A stretch of 64,000 nt of DNA. It comes from Cereibacter_A azotoformans (GTDB lineage Bacteria > Pseudomonadota > Alphaproteobacteria > Rhodobacterales > Rhodobacteraceae). The number at the start of each line of letters is the position of its first letter. The first letter of the stretch is position 1. The position numbers and the translations under genes are program-made. Below are positions 16,253 through 24,939 of the stretch, in pieces. The notes beneath the pieces are model-generated. The model saw nothing but the letters and a program-made list of their open reading frames with translations, ran no database searches and was not told the DNA's origin. Location of the stretch: NCBI RefSeq assembly GCF_003050905.1, contig NZ_QAOT01000004.1. One strand, written 5' to 3'.

Positions 16253-17116
16253 TCAGTTGAAGTCGCAGGAGGGCTCGTGATCGTCCTCCTGATAGCCCGG
16301 CAGGTCCGGCACGCCGAAGCCCGGCGTGGGCGTCACGATGGTGGCTCCGGCCGCGGGGGTCACGCCGAACCACTTCTCGGACAGGGCCGCGAGCGAGCCG
16401 TCGATCTTGAGGCATTCCAGCGCGAGGTCGATCCGGTTGCGCGTCGCAGCATCATCCAGCCGGAAGGCCAGCCCCCAGACGAGTCCGGTCTCGATCTCGT
16501 AGGAGAGGTCCACCGCCGGGTTCTGCAGCGCGGCCCAGGCCGCCACGGTCGCGCCTGACAGGTTCGCATCGGCGCGGCCGGTCGCCACCGCCTCCACCGC
16601 GTCGGTGTTGGTGCCGAAGGGCACGACCGTCCAGCCGTATTCGCCCGCATGCTCGTCGAGATAGGTGTGATAGGCCGAGCCGCGATTGACCGAGATGGTC
16701 ATGCCCTTGAAATCCTTGAGCGCGTCGCGCTTCTCGGATCCGGCCGGGACGACGAAGGCGAAGTTCGTGTCCATGAAGCCCTCGGTGAAGAGCAGGTTCT
16801 CGGCCCGCTCCTGGTTCACCGTCACGGGCGCCACGAGGAAGTCGTAGGTGCCGGCCTGCAGCGCCGGGATCAGGCCCGAGAACTGGGCCGCGTCCACCGT
16901 CATCCCGGCGCCCAGCCGCTCGCCGATAAGCTGCGCCAGATCAACGTTGAATCCTTCGACGCCGCCCGACAGTTTCGGCATGGCATGGGGGGCGAAGGTG
17001 CCGTCGAGCGCCACGCGGTAGCTGTCGCGGATCTCGGCCACCTGGGCATGGGCGGGCAGGGTGGTCACGGCCACAAGGGCCAGCGCCACCAGCCCCCCGG
17101 AACGGGGGTAGGTCAT
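16253..17116 (-). CDS. Periplasmic solute-binding protein of ABC importer
   Basis: A 287-residue family 3 extracellular solute-binding protein. It has a Sec signal peptide (hydrophobic GGLVALALVAVTTLPAHA, cleavage probably after AHA near residue 24). The core is YRVALDGTFAPHAMP...GFNVDLAQLIGERLG, followed by LIPALQAGTYDFLVAPVTVNQERAENLLFTEGF, the standard family 3 layout. The C-terminal tail is acidic with a Cys near the end. It is the first gene of the nine-gene hydantoin operon and presumably binds the hydantoin or ureido acid. Ligand assignment is from context only. Confidence 0.9.
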   Translation of the reverse strand: MTYPRSGGLVALALVAVTTLPAHAQVAEIRDSYRVALDGTFAPHAMPKLSGGVEGFNVDLAQLIGERLGAGMTVDAAQFSGLIPALQAGTYDFLVAPVTVNQERAENLLFTEGFMDTNFAFVVPAGSEKRDALKDFKGMTISVNRGSAYHTYLDEHAGEYGWTVVPFGTNTDAVEAVATGRADANLSGATVAAWAALQNPAVDLSYEIETGLVWGLAFRLDDAATRNRIDLALECLKIDGSLAALSEKWFGVTPAAGATIVTPTPGFGVPDLPGYQEDDHEPSCDFN

Positions 17117-17199
17117 GGGATCTCCTGTTGATGGGCGGGAATGTTTTTCGGTTCTGTCGCGCCGCCCCTATCCTCACCACGGCTCCGGCCGACGCATCA

Positions 17200-17270
17200 A
17201 TATAAACTTCGTGCCGCGTGATTGTTGTATTATAAGCTAGGGTTATAGTGCATCTTATTTGTGCATTTTT
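17200..17270 (-). promoter_or_regulatory. Promoter region of the hydantoin operon
   Basis: An AT-rich island in the 325-base gap (17117-17441) between the binding-protein gene and a LysR gene. On the - strand a perfect TATAAT (+ strand ATTATA at 17229-17234) would place the start near 17222, giving a leader of about 105 nt. No good -35 is seen 16-18 bases upstream, consistent with activator dependence. Two GTGCAT half-sites (17249-17254, 17261-17266) sit 12 bp apart just upstream and could bind a regulator. The remaining 17271-17441 is GC-rich with nothing I recognise. Confidence 0.5.
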
Positions 17271-17441
17271 CGCGTCCCTCCGGCCGTCCATGCGCGATGG
17301 AAGGATCCTGGGTCGGAAATTGCTCTCCGAAAGCGCTCCAGCGGCGACCTGAACTCCCGACTCGACAGGCGCCACCCGTTCCGAGGGTGCCGGCCGAAGG
17401 CGACGCACCGGCGCGGGCGCCTGCGCGCGGATGGCCGGGCG

Positions 17442-18311
17442 CTATTCGGTCTCGGCGTCCCGGCAGGCGGAGACGAAGGCCTGCATGGCCGAGATCCGCG
17501 CGCCCGAGAGGTTCCACAGAACGCCCGTCTGGCGTCCGCCCGCGTCGGGCAGGGCGATCTTCTGCAGGCGCAGCCCCTCGGGCCAGGGCGGCGCCCAGTC
17601 GGGCACGATGGCGACACCGAGCCCGCGGCTCACCAGCCCCGCGATCGCGTCGAGCGCGTCCAGCTCCAGCCACTCGCGCAGCTTCATCTCGTTCTGTCTC
17701 AGGTAGCGGTCCACGATCTGGCCGCCCCACTGGTTGCGGTCATAGCGGATGAACGGATGGCTCTGGATCATCTCCAGCGGATCGGCGCCGTCCGCCTCTT
17801 CCGGCGCCAGCAGCACAAGCGGCTCTTCGCGCAGCGTCAGCCAGCCGGTCGATTTCGGCACCGGAAACTGGGGCCGCACGATCACCGCCGCGTCCAGATC
17901 GCCCGAGATGACCCCATGATAGAGGTTCACCGACGAATCCGGCCGGATGAAATATTCGATCCGGGGATGGCGCGCGCGCAGCCGGGCGATGATGCCGGGC
18001 AGGAGTCCCGTGAGAGAGGTGGCGATGCCGCCCAGGCGCAGCTGCCCCGCGGGCTCGTCCTGCGCCGCGATCGCGCGCAGGTCGCGCGCCCCCTCGATCA
18101 GATGGCGGGCGTGGTCGAGCACCGCGAGCCCTGAAGCCGTGGGCCGCACGCGCCGCCCCGCTCGCATGACCAGCGAATGGCCCAGATCCTGCTCGAGCGT
18201 GCGCAACCGCTGCGACAGGGCGGCCGGCGTCAGGTTCAGCCGCCGTGCGGCCTCGGCGATCGACCCGCAATCGGCCACGGCGACGAAGCTCTCGAGAAAG
18301 CGGATGTCCAT
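17442..18311 (-). CDS. LysR-family transcriptional regulator
   Basis: A 289-residue LysR regulator. The HTH is at about residues 3-60 (FLESFVAVADCGSIAEAARRLNLTP) and the effector domain begins near LRLGGIATSL. It lies between the hydantoin operon (same strand, downstream) and a divergent aminotransferase operon whose first gene starts 118 bases away. The position suggests control of the divergent promoter, and possibly of the hydantoin operon through the GTGCAT sites. The co-inducer is unknown. Confidence 0.9.
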   Translation of the reverse strand: MDIRFLESFVAVADCGSIAEAARRLNLTPAALSQRLRTLEQDLGHSLVMRAGRRVRPTASGLAVLDHARHLIEGARDLRAIAAQDEPAGQLRLGGIATSLTGLLPGIIARLRARHPRIEYFIRPDSSVNLYHGVISGDLDAAVIVRPQFPVPKSTGWLTLREEPLVLLAPEEADGADPLEMIQSHPFIRYDRNQWGGQIVDRYLRQNEMKLREWLELDALDAIAGLVSRGLGVAIVPDWAPPWPEGLRLQKIALPDAGGRQTGVLWNLSGARISAMQAFVSACRDAETE

Positions 18312-18429
18312 GGCGTCGCTCCTGCAGAAGACGTCGCTTTACCTATCTTCTCAAATCACAAAAAGCCATTTTTTCTTTGGGTTTGTTCGGCGTACTTCCG
18401 GGGCAGGTGCCGCCGCAGGGGAGAATGAG
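18312..18429. promoter_or_regulatory. Divergent promoter/operator region, LysR and aminotransferase operon
   Basis: This 118-base gap is AT-rich at 18340-18385 and contains AAAAAGCCATTTTT (about 18359-18372), an imperfect inverted repeat with A5/T5 arms. This is typical of LysR-controlled divergent promoters. No -10/-35 pair stands out on the + strand. GGGGAGA upstream of 18430 is a plausible ribosome site. Confidence 0.4.
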
Positions 18430-19647
18430 ATGTCGATCGAAGCGAAATTCCGGAAACTCGGCACCGACAATGCGCCGGGGCAGGAGGTGCGCCAGTCGGC
18501 ATCGGGCCTCGAGGCGCTGATGCGGGGCGAGCCGCTCGAGGGGCGGCCGGTCGATTTCTCGCACGGCGACGTGGATGCGCACGAGCCGACGCCGGGGGCC
18601 TTTGACCTCTTTTCGGCGGGCGTGGCCGCAGGCGCGGTGCAGGCCTATACGGAATATCGCGGCGACATGGGCATCCGCGAGCTGCTGGCCCCGCGGCTGG
18701 CCGCCTTCACCGGCGCGCCGGTCGATGCGCGCGACGGGCTCATCATCACACCGGGCACGCAGGGCGCGCTGTTCCTGGCCGTGGCGGCCACGGTCGCGCG
18801 CGGCGACAAGGTGGCCATCGTTCAGCCGGACTATTTCGCCAACCGCAAGCTCGTCGAGTTCTTCGAGGGCGAGATGGTGCCCGTGCAGCTCGACCATGTC
18901 TCGGCCGACGAGACGCGGGCGGGCCTCGATCTGACGGGGCTCGAGGATGCGTTCCGGGCGGGGGCGAAGGTCTTCCTCTTCTCGAACCCGAACAACCCCG
19001 CGGGCGTGGTCTATTCGGCCGAGGAGATCGGCCAGATCGCGGCGCTGGCCTCGCGCTACGGGGCCACGGTCATTGCCGACCAGCTCTATTCCCGGCTGCG
19101 CTACGCGGGCGCGAGCTATACGCACCTCCGCGCGCAGGCCATTGATGCCGAGAATGTCGTCACTATCATGGGGCCTTCCAAGACCGAGTCGCTCTCGGGC
19201 TACCGGCTGGGCGTGGCCTTCGGCTCGACCGCCATCATCGCGCGGATGGAGAAGTTGCAGGCCATCGTGAGCCTGCGCGCGGCGGGTTACAGCCAGGCCG
19301 TGCTCCGCGGCTGGTTCGACGAGGCGCCAGGCTGGATGGAGGACCGCATCGCGCAGCATCAGGCGATCCGCGACGATCTTCTGCGGGTGCTGCGCGGCTG
19401 CGAGGGCGTCTTCGCGCGCACCCCGCAGGCGGGCAGCTACCTGTTCCCGCGGCTGCCGAAGCTCGCCCTCACGCCGTCCGACTTCGTGAAGGCGCTGCGG
19501 CTGCAGGCGGGCGTGGTTGTCACGCCCGGCACCGAGTTCAGCCCGCACACCGCCGACAGCGTGCGTCTGAACTTCAGCCAGGACCACACAGCGGCGGTGG
19601 CGGCGGCCGAGCGGATGGTGGCGCTGGTCGAGCGGTATCGCGCATGA
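18430..19647 (+). CDS. PLP aminotransferase, class I/II
   Basis: A 405-residue fold-type I aminotransferase. The PLP lysine lies in MGPSKTESLSGYRLG; the cofactor-binding ITPGTQGALFL and the substrate-binding SNPNNPAGVVY are in order, as is an ADQLYSRLRY stretch. First gene of a six-gene + strand operon (aminotransferase, RidA, aminotransferase, SDR, RraA-like, hydroxyacid reductase). In context it may transaminate amino acids released from hydantoins. The amino donor and acceptor are not predictable. Confidence 0.87.
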   Translation: MSIEAKFRKLGTDNAPGQEVRQSASGLEALMRGEPLEGRPVDFSHGDVDAHEPTPGAFDLFSAGVAAGAVQAYTEYRGDMGIRELLAPRLAAFTGAPVDARDGLIITPGTQGALFLAVAATVARGDKVAIVQPDYFANRKLVEFFEGEMVPVQLDHVSADETRAGLDLTGLEDAFRAGAKVFLFSNPNNPAGVVYSAEEIGQIAALASRYGATVIADQLYSRLRYAGASYTHLRAQAIDAENVVTIMGPSKTESLSGYRLGVAFGSTAIIARMEKLQAIVSLRAAGYSQAVLRGWFDEAPGWMEDRIAQHQAIRDDLLRVLRGCEGVFARTPQAGSYLFPRLPKLALTPSDFVKALRLQAGVVVTPGTEFSPHTADSVRLNFSQDHTAAVAAAERMVALVERYRA

Positions 19648-20066
19648 GCCGCCCCTCGCAGCCGGTCCCGCAGGGCGACTACATCCCCGCCCGCCGTCAC
19701 GGGACGCTCATCGTCACCTCGGGCATGACCCCGCGCCGCGAGGGGGTGCTGCAATTCACCGGCCCCGTCCGCTGCGACCAGCCGCTCGAGGATCATCGCG
19801 CCGCCGTCCGGCTCGCCTGCGAAAACGCGCTGGCCGCCGCGCGCGGACTGCTGGTCGAGGGCGAAAGCCTGACCGCGATCCTCTCGCTCACCGTCTATGT
19901 GGCGGCCGAGCCGGGGTTCGAGGCCCATTCGAAGCTTGCCGACTTTGCCTCGGCGCGCCTGCGCGAAGAGCTCGGGCCCGCGGGCATCGGCGCGCGTGCG
20001 GCCGTGGGTGTCGCCACGCTGCCCGGCAATGCGCCCGTCGAGATCCAGCTCATCGCCACCGTCTGA
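19644..20066 (+). CDS. RidA family enamine/imine deaminase
   Basis: A 140-residue YjgF/YER057c/UK114 (Rid) protein. These trimers hydrolyse reactive enamine/imine intermediates released by PLP enzymes. Visible family features are LIVTSGMTPRREG near residue 22, CENALAAARGLL, and the C-terminal IGARAAVGVATLPGNAPVEIQLIATV. The terminal RxxxxV...P...VEI region retains the Arg used to bind the carboxylate, although the spacing differs from classic RidA, suggesting a Rid1-7 subgroup. Its ATG overlaps the aminotransferase stop, so enzyme and detoxifier are coupled. Confidence 0.87.
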   Translation: MSRPSQPVPQGDYIPARRHGTLIVTSGMTPRREGVLQFTGPVRCDQPLEDHRAAVRLACENALAAARGLLVEGESLTAILSLTVYVAAEPGFEAHSKLADFASARLREELGPAGIGARAAVGVATLPGNAPVEIQLIATV

Positions 20067-20111
20067 AACGAACGGGCGGGACCCGCCCCCCTGCATCGGA
20101 ATGCCTGCCAG

Positions 20112-21326
20112 ATGACCAGCCCCTCCCAGCGCCTTTCCTCGCGGCTCGAGGCCGTCCAGCCCTCGCCCACCATCGCCATGACGCGGCTTGCGGCCCAGCT
20201 CCGCCGCGAGGGCAAGGACATCATCGGCCTGTCGCAGGGCGAGCCCGACTTCGACACGCCGGCCCACATCCGGCAGGCCGCCGCTGCCGCCATCGAGGCG
20301 GGCCAGACCCGTTACACCGACGTGGACGGCACACCCGAACTGAAGGCCGCCATCGTCGAGAAATTCCGCCGCGAGAACGGACTCTCCTACGAGACGGCCC
20401 AGATCAGCGTCGGCACCGGCGGCAAGCAGGTGCTCTACAACGCGCTTCTGGCCACGCTCGACGCGGGCGACGAGGTGATCATCCCGGCCCCCTACTGGGT
20501 CTCCTACCCGGACATGGTGCGGCTTGCGGGCGGGGTGCCGGTCACGGTCTCCTGCCCCGAGGAGGACGATTTCCTGCTGACCGCGCCCGCGCTGCGGGCC
20601 GCGATCACGCCGCGCACCAAATGGGTGATCCTGAACTCGCCCTCGAACCCGACCGGCATGGGCTATTCGGCGGCCCACCTGCGGGCGCTGGCCGACGTGC
20701 TGCTCGAATTCCCGCATGTGCTGGTGATGACCGACGACATGTATGAACACCTGCGCTACGACGGCTGGGAGTTCGCCACCATCGCGCAGGTCGAGCCGAA
20801 GCTCATGGACCGGGTGCTGACCTGCAACGGCGTGTCCAAGGCCTTTTCGATGACCGGCTGGCGCATCGGCTATGCGGGCGGGCCCGCCGACATCATCAAG
20901 GCGATGGCCACGCTCCAGTCGCAATCGACCTCGAACCCCTCATCGGTCAGCCAGGCGGCGGCGCTGGCCGCGCTGACGGGGCCCATGGAATTCCTCGCCG
21001 AGCGCAACGAGATCTTCCGCCAGCGGCGCGACCTGTGCCTGTCGGCGCTGAACCAGATCGAGGGGCTGAGCTGCGTGCGCCCGAACGGCGCCTTCTACCT
21101 CTTTCCCTCCTGCGCGGGCATGATCGGCCGCACCCGGCCCGACGGGCGCAGGATCGAGAGCGACACGGACTTCGTGATGTATCTCGTCGAGGAGGCGGGC
21201 GTCGCCGCGGTGCCGGGCAGCGCCTTCGGCCTCGCCCCCTACTTCCGCATCTCGTTCGCAACCGACACCGAGCGGCTGCGCACCGCCTGCGAACGCATCC
21301 GGGTGGCCTGCGCGCGGCTGACCTGA
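20112..21326 (+). CDS. Aspartate-type aminotransferase (class Ib)
   Basis: A 404-residue aminotransferase of the AspC/prephenate-aminotransferase branch. It has IIGLSQGEPDFDTP at the N-terminus, RYTDVDGTPELKAAI, VILNSPSNPTG, PLP-Lys in NGVSKAFSMTGWRIGY and the C-terminal FRISFAT Arg that binds the alpha-carboxylate. It is a second PLP enzyme in the same operon, 45 bases after ridA. It may be a paralogue of the core alphaproteobacterial aspartate aminotransferase, recruited to this catabolic block. Confidence 0.88.
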   Translation: MTSPSQRLSSRLEAVQPSPTIAMTRLAAQLRREGKDIIGLSQGEPDFDTPAHIRQAAAAAIEAGQTRYTDVDGTPELKAAIVEKFRRENGLSYETAQISVGTGGKQVLYNALLATLDAGDEVIIPAPYWVSYPDMVRLAGGVPVTVSCPEEDDFLLTAPALRAAITPRTKWVILNSPSNPTGMGYSAAHLRALADVLLEFPHVLVMTDDMYEHLRYDGWEFATIAQVEPKLMDRVLTCNGVSKAFSMTGWRIGYAGGPADIIKAMATLQSQSTSNPSSVSQAAALAALTGPMEFLAERNEIFRQRRDLCLSALNQIEGLSCVRPNGAFYLFPSCAGMIGRTRPDGRRIESDTDFVMYLVEEAGVAAVPGSAFGLAPYFRISFATDTERLRTACERIRVACARLT

Positions 21327-21409
21327 CACGGGGACAGGGCCGGTTCCCGCCGGCCCGATCCCGAACGGCCCCGAGAGGGCCCACCAACACGAGCAAGACG
21401 GAGACCGAC

Positions 21410-22195
21410 ATGGATCTGGGTATCGGAGGCAAGACGGCGCTGGTTCTGGGCGCGGGCGGGGGCCTCGGCGGCGCCATCGCCCGCTCGCTCGCCCGCGAGG
21501 GCGTGCGGGTGGCGCTGGGCGACATCGACCTCGCCGCGGCCGAAGCCACCGCCGAGGCGATCCGGGCCGAGGGCGGCACCGCCCTGCCGCTCGCCTGGGA
21601 TCTGGCCGATCTCGGCGCGATCGACGCGCACATCCGCCGGATCGAGGCCGAGCTGGGCCCGGTGGACATCCTCGTGAACAATACGGGCGGGCCGAAGCCC
21701 TCGACTGTCTCGGGGCAGGACCCCGCGCTCTGGCGCGCGAGCTTCGAGTCCATGGTGCTGTCGGTGATCGCCATCACCGACCGCGTGCTGCCGGGCATGA
21801 AGACGCGCAAATGGGGCCGGATCATCACCTCGACCTCGTCGGGCGTGGTGGCGCCGATCCCGAACCTCGGCCTGTCGAACGCGCTGCGCATCTCGCTCGT
21901 GGGCTGGTCCAAGACGCTGGCGCGCGAGGTGGGGGGGGATGGTATCACCGCCAACATCGTCCTGCCGGGGCGCGTGGCCACCCCGCGCATCACCTTCCTC
22001 GACGAACAGAAGGCCGCGCGCGAGGGTCGGCCCGTGGCCGAGGTGGCCGCCGAAAGCGTGGCCGCGATCCCGGTCGGCCGCTATGGTCAGCCCGAGGAAT
22101 ACGGCGACGCCGTGGCCTTCCTCGCCTCGGCCCGCGCCTCCTACATCACGGGCAGCACCATCCGCATCGACGGCGGCCTGATCGCCAGCGTCTGA
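21410..22195 (+). CDS. SDR-family oxidoreductase with atypical active site
   Basis: A 261-residue short-chain dehydrogenase fold. The NAD(P) motif is GAGGGLGGAIA (about residues 15-25), the structural NNTGG follows, and TSTSSGV supplies the catalytic Ser. Where classical SDRs have YxxxK there is NLGLSNALR, so the Tyr and Lys are absent. The C-terminal YITGSTIRIDGG is standard. Homologues with SNALR/SNTLR are annotated as 3-oxoacyl-ACP reductase-like, but activity is doubtful. The start ATG at 21410 follows GACGGAGA. It lies between an aminotransferase and an RraA-like gene. Confidence 0.85.
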   Translation: MDLGIGGKTALVLGAGGGLGGAIARSLAREGVRVALGDIDLAAAEATAEAIRAEGGTALPLAWDLADLGAIDAHIRRIEAELGPVDILVNNTGGPKPSTVSGQDPALWRASFESMVLSVIAITDRVLPGMKTRKWGRIITSTSSGVVAPIPNLGLSNALRISLVGWSKTLAREVGGDGITANIVLPGRVATPRITFLDEQKAAREGRPVAEVAAESVAAIPVGRYGQPEEYGDAVAFLASARASYITGSTIRIDGGLIASV

Positions 22196-22211
22196 CATCC
22201 AGGGGAACCGA

Positions 22212-22928
22212 ATGACCACCGACACCGACAAGGAACAGGCCCTGATCGAGGCCCTGCGCGGCGTGACCACCGCGACCCTCACCACCGTCCTTCTGAAGAA
22301 GGGCCTGCGCAACGTCTGGATGCGCGGCGCCTTCCCGCTCCAGCCGGGGCAACCGCGCATCGTGGGCCGGGCCTTCACCCTGCGCTTCGTGCCCGCGCGC
22401 GAGGATCTGGCGACCCCGGCGAGCTGGTCCTCGCCGATCTCGACCCGCGCCGCCATCGAGGCCATGCCCGAGGGCTGCATCTGCGTGGCCGACGCCATGG
22501 GCATCACGGATGCGGGCATCTTCGGCGACATCCTCTGCGCGCGCATGAAGAAGCGCGGCGTGGCGGCGCTGGTGACGGACGGCGTGGTGCGCGACGGCGC
22601 GGGCGTGCGGGGAACCGGCCTGCCGGTCTGGTGCAACGGCGTGGCCGCGCCTCCCTCGGTCGCGGGGCTGACCTTCGTGGCCTGGCAGGAGCCGGTGGGC
22701 TGCGGCGGCGTCGCCGTCTTCCCCGGCGACATGGTGGTGATCGACGACGACGGCGCCGTGCTGATCCCGGCCGATCTGGTCGAGGCCGTCACCGGGGAAT
22801 CGGTCGAGCAGGAGCGTCTCGAGGGCTGGATCATGACCCAGGTCGAGGAGGGCGTTGCCCTGCCGGGCCTTTATCCCGCCAACGCCGAGAACAAGGCGAA
22901 ATACGAGGCCTGGAAATCCGGCCAGTGA
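22212..22928 (+). CDS. RraA-like / HMG aldolase family protein
   Basis: A 238-residue member of the RraA/4-hydroxy-4-methyl-2-oxoglutarate aldolase fold. The diagnostic GDILCARMKKRGVAALVTDGVVRD motif (described, about residues 110-133) retains the Gly...Arg-Asp arrangement used by class II pyruvate aldolases/oxaloacetate decarboxylases. CNGVAAPPS and VFPGDMVVIDDDGAVLIP are also typical. In a catabolic operon with a hydroxyacid reductase, an aldolase or decarboxylase role is more likely than RNase E inhibition. Substrate unknown. Confidence 0.83.
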   Translation: MTTDTDKEQALIEALRGVTTATLTTVLLKKGLRNVWMRGAFPLQPGQPRIVGRAFTLRFVPAREDLATPASWSSPISTRAAIEAMPEGCICVADAMGITDAGIFGDILCARMKKRGVAALVTDGVVRDGAGVRGTGLPVWCNGVAAPPSVAGLTFVAWQEPVGCGGVAVFPGDMVVIDDDGAVLIPADLVEAVTGESVEQERLEGWIMTQVEEGVALPGLYPANAENKAKYEAWKSGQ

Positions 22929-22972
22929 GTTCGGGCGGGGCCGTGAAGGCCCTCCCTCCGTCTCCCCACTCT

Positions 22973-23010
22973 CCCCGGGCAAGGGCCTGTCCCTGCCCGG
23001 GGCCTTTTGT
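22973..23010 (+). terminator. Intrinsic terminator-like hairpin inside operon
   Basis: CCCCGGGCA (22973-22981) pairs with TGCCCGGGG (22994-23002), then CCTTTTGT. It separates the RraA-like gene from the hydroxyacid reductase gene on the same strand. The T tract is only four, so partial read-through is plausible. Confidence 0.6.
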
Positions 23011-23023
23011 GAAAGGTCATCCG

Positions 23024-23965
23024 ATGCCGCGGATCGCGCTCGTCACCCGCATCCCGCCCGAGGGCGAAGCCCTGTGGGCCGACCACCTTGCCCGCGCCCT
23101 GCCGGGCGAGCGGATCGGCATCTTCCGCGATCTCTCGCCCGCCGAGAGGGCCGAGGTGGACATCGCCATCGTGGCCAATCCCGATCCGGCCGATCTGGCC
23201 GAACTTCCCAACCTCGTCTGGGTCCAGAGCCTCTGGGCCGGGGTCGAGCGGCTGGTGGCCGAGCTGGGCGACTTCCGGCGGCCGATCGTGCGGCTGGTCG
23301 ATCCCGAGTTGGCGCGCACCATGTCCGAGGCGGCGCTGGCCTGGACCTATTATCTCTTCCGCGACATGCCCGCCTACGCCGCCCAGCAGCGCCAGCGCAT
23401 CTGGCACGCGCGCCCCTACCGGCGGCCCTCGCGCACCAGGGTGGGCGTGCTGGGGCTGGGCGAACTGGGCGCGGCCGCGGCCCTGCGGCTGCGCGAGGCG
23501 GGCTTTGACGTGCGGGGCTGGAGCCGGTCGCCGAAGGACATTCCCGGCGTTGTCTGCCACGCCGGCGAGGAGACGCTCGACCGGATGCTGGCCGAGGTCG
23601 AGATCCTCGTCTGCCTTCTGCCCCTGACGCACCAGACCCGGGGACTTCTCGATGCCCGGCGCCTCGCGCGGCTGCCCGAGGGGGCGCAGATCATCAACTT
23701 TGCCCGCGGCCCGATCATCGACAGCCCCGCGCTTCTGGAGGCGCTCGACCGGGGTCATGTTTCCCATGCGGTGCTCGATGTCTTCGAGGTCGAGCCATTG
23801 CCGGAGGCTTCGCCCTTCTGGGATCATCCGCAGGTGACGGTGCTGCCCCACATCTCGGCCGCGACCGACCCCGAGACGGCGGCGGTGATCGTGGCCGGCC
23901 ATGTGCAGGACTACCGGGCCACGGGCGCGATCCCGCCTTCGGTCGATCTGACCCGCGGCTACTGA
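23024..23965 (+). CDS. Glyoxylate/hydroxypyruvate reductase A-like D-hydroxyacid dehydrogenase
   Basis: A 313-residue GhrA-type 2-hydroxyacid dehydrogenase. The NAD(P) motif is VGVLGLGELGAAAA (about residues 137-150), the substrate Arg is in INFARGPIID, the Glu in DVFEVEPLP and the catalytic His in LPHISAATDP. It reduces 2-keto acids such as glyoxylate or hydroxypyruvate. It could dispose of keto acids produced by the two aminotransferases upstream. The start ATG 23024 has GAAAGG upstream. It may have its own weak expression owing to the hairpin just upstream. Confidence 0.87.
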   Translation: MPRIALVTRIPPEGEALWADHLARALPGERIGIFRDLSPAERAEVDIAIVANPDPADLAELPNLVWVQSLWAGVERLVAELGDFRRPIVRLVDPELARTMSEAALAWTYYLFRDMPAYAAQQRQRIWHARPYRRPSRTRVGVLGLGELGAAAALRLREAGFDVRGWSRSPKDIPGVVCHAGEETLDRMLAEVEILVCLLPLTHQTRGLLDARRLARLPEGAQIINFARGPIIDSPALLEALDRGHVSHAVLDVFEVEPLPEASPFWDHPQVTVLPHISAATDPETAAVIVAGHVQDYRATGAIPPSVDLTRGY

Positions 23966-23968
23966 GCG

Positions 23969-24931
23969 TCAGGCCGGCGCGCCGATCAGGCTGCGCCGGT
24001 CCAGCACGCAATGAACCCCCTTCCGTCCGTTCACCACCTGCGTGATGCGCAGGTCGGCAAACAGGCTCGCATGGCGCCAGGCGTCGGTGCGGCCAAGGCC
24101 GGTGCGGGCGCAGATCCAGTCGAGCATCCACGCCGTGGCCGCGCGCGCCGCCTCGTCGAGCGTCTCGTGAAAGCCCATCGTGACGATCCGTTCTCCGATC
24201 TCGACCTCGGGCGCCGAAGGGGCGGTGCCCTTCTCCAGCGCAAAGCGGAAACGTCCGTTCAGCGCGGTTTCGAGCGCCGTGTCGCAGACCTCACCGTCGC
24301 CCTGCAGCGCGTGGCCGTCGCCCGCGAAGAAGAGGGCGCCGGGGCAGAAGACCGGAAAGGCGATCCGGGCACCCTTGCGGAAGAAGCGGTTGTCCACATT
24401 GCCGCCGAAGGGGCCGGGCGGAACCGAACTCACGCGGCCGCCCTCGGGCGGAGGGGCCACGGCGAGGATGCCGAAGAAGGGCGCCAGCGCCGCCACCGGC
24501 CCCCAGGGCAGCCGCGCGCTGCCCGTGGCGCGGTCGATCGGCGCGACGAGGCTCTCGTAGCGCGTCGCAAGATCGGGAAAGATCCCGAAGCCCGGCTCGA
24601 TCGCGCTCCAGCCCCAGTCCTGCGCAAGCTCGATCTCCTCGATCTCGACGATCAGACGGTCGCCGGGCTCGGCTCCCTCGACATGGACGGGCCCGGTCAG
24701 CATGTGCGGCCCGAGATGGGGCTGCTGCGCGGCCATCACGGCGCGGTGGCTGTCGAGCACCCGGCAGGGATGGCCCTCGGGCGGCAGGTTGCGCGGCCCG
24801 CCCGAGAGCGTCTCGATCACCGCCCGCTCGCCGGGGCGCAGGCGCAGGACGGGCTCTGCGGCGGGATCGAGATGGCCCCAATGGACGGTGGCGGGCGAGG
24901 CGGGAAGGTGGTGGTCCAAGCGGAACTCCAT
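23969..24931 (-). CDS. Acetamidase/formamidase family protein
   Basis: A 320-residue FmdA/AmdA-fold amidase. The family segments seen are GPRNLPPEGHPCRVLDSH, HMLTGPVHVEGAEPGDRLIVEI near residues 75-98, the FGGNVDNRF core and PGALFFAGDGHALQGDGEV (about 190-210). It hydrolyses small amides, releasing ammonia; formamide or acetamide are the known substrates of relatives. It is the last gene of an eight-residue-spaced - strand operon with a creatinase-like hydrolase, and converges on the + strand reductase gene, leaving only three bases between stops. Confidence 0.87.
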   Translation of the reverse strand: MEFRLDHHLPASPATVHWGHLDPAAEPVLRLRPGERAVIETLSGGPRNLPPEGHPCRVLDSHRAVMAAQQPHLGPHMLTGPVHVEGAEPGDRLIVEIEEIELAQDWGWSAIEPGFGIFPDLATRYESLVAPIDRATGSARLPWGPVAALAPFFGILAVAPPPEGGRVSSVPPGPFGGNVDNRFFRKGARIAFPVFCPGALFFAGDGHALQGDGEVCDTALETALNGRFRFALEKGTAPSAPEVEIGERIVTMGFHETLDEAARAATAWMLDWICARTGLGRTDAWRHASLFADLRITQVVNGRKGVHCVLDRRSLIGAPA

Positions 24932-24939
24932 CGCAGGGG

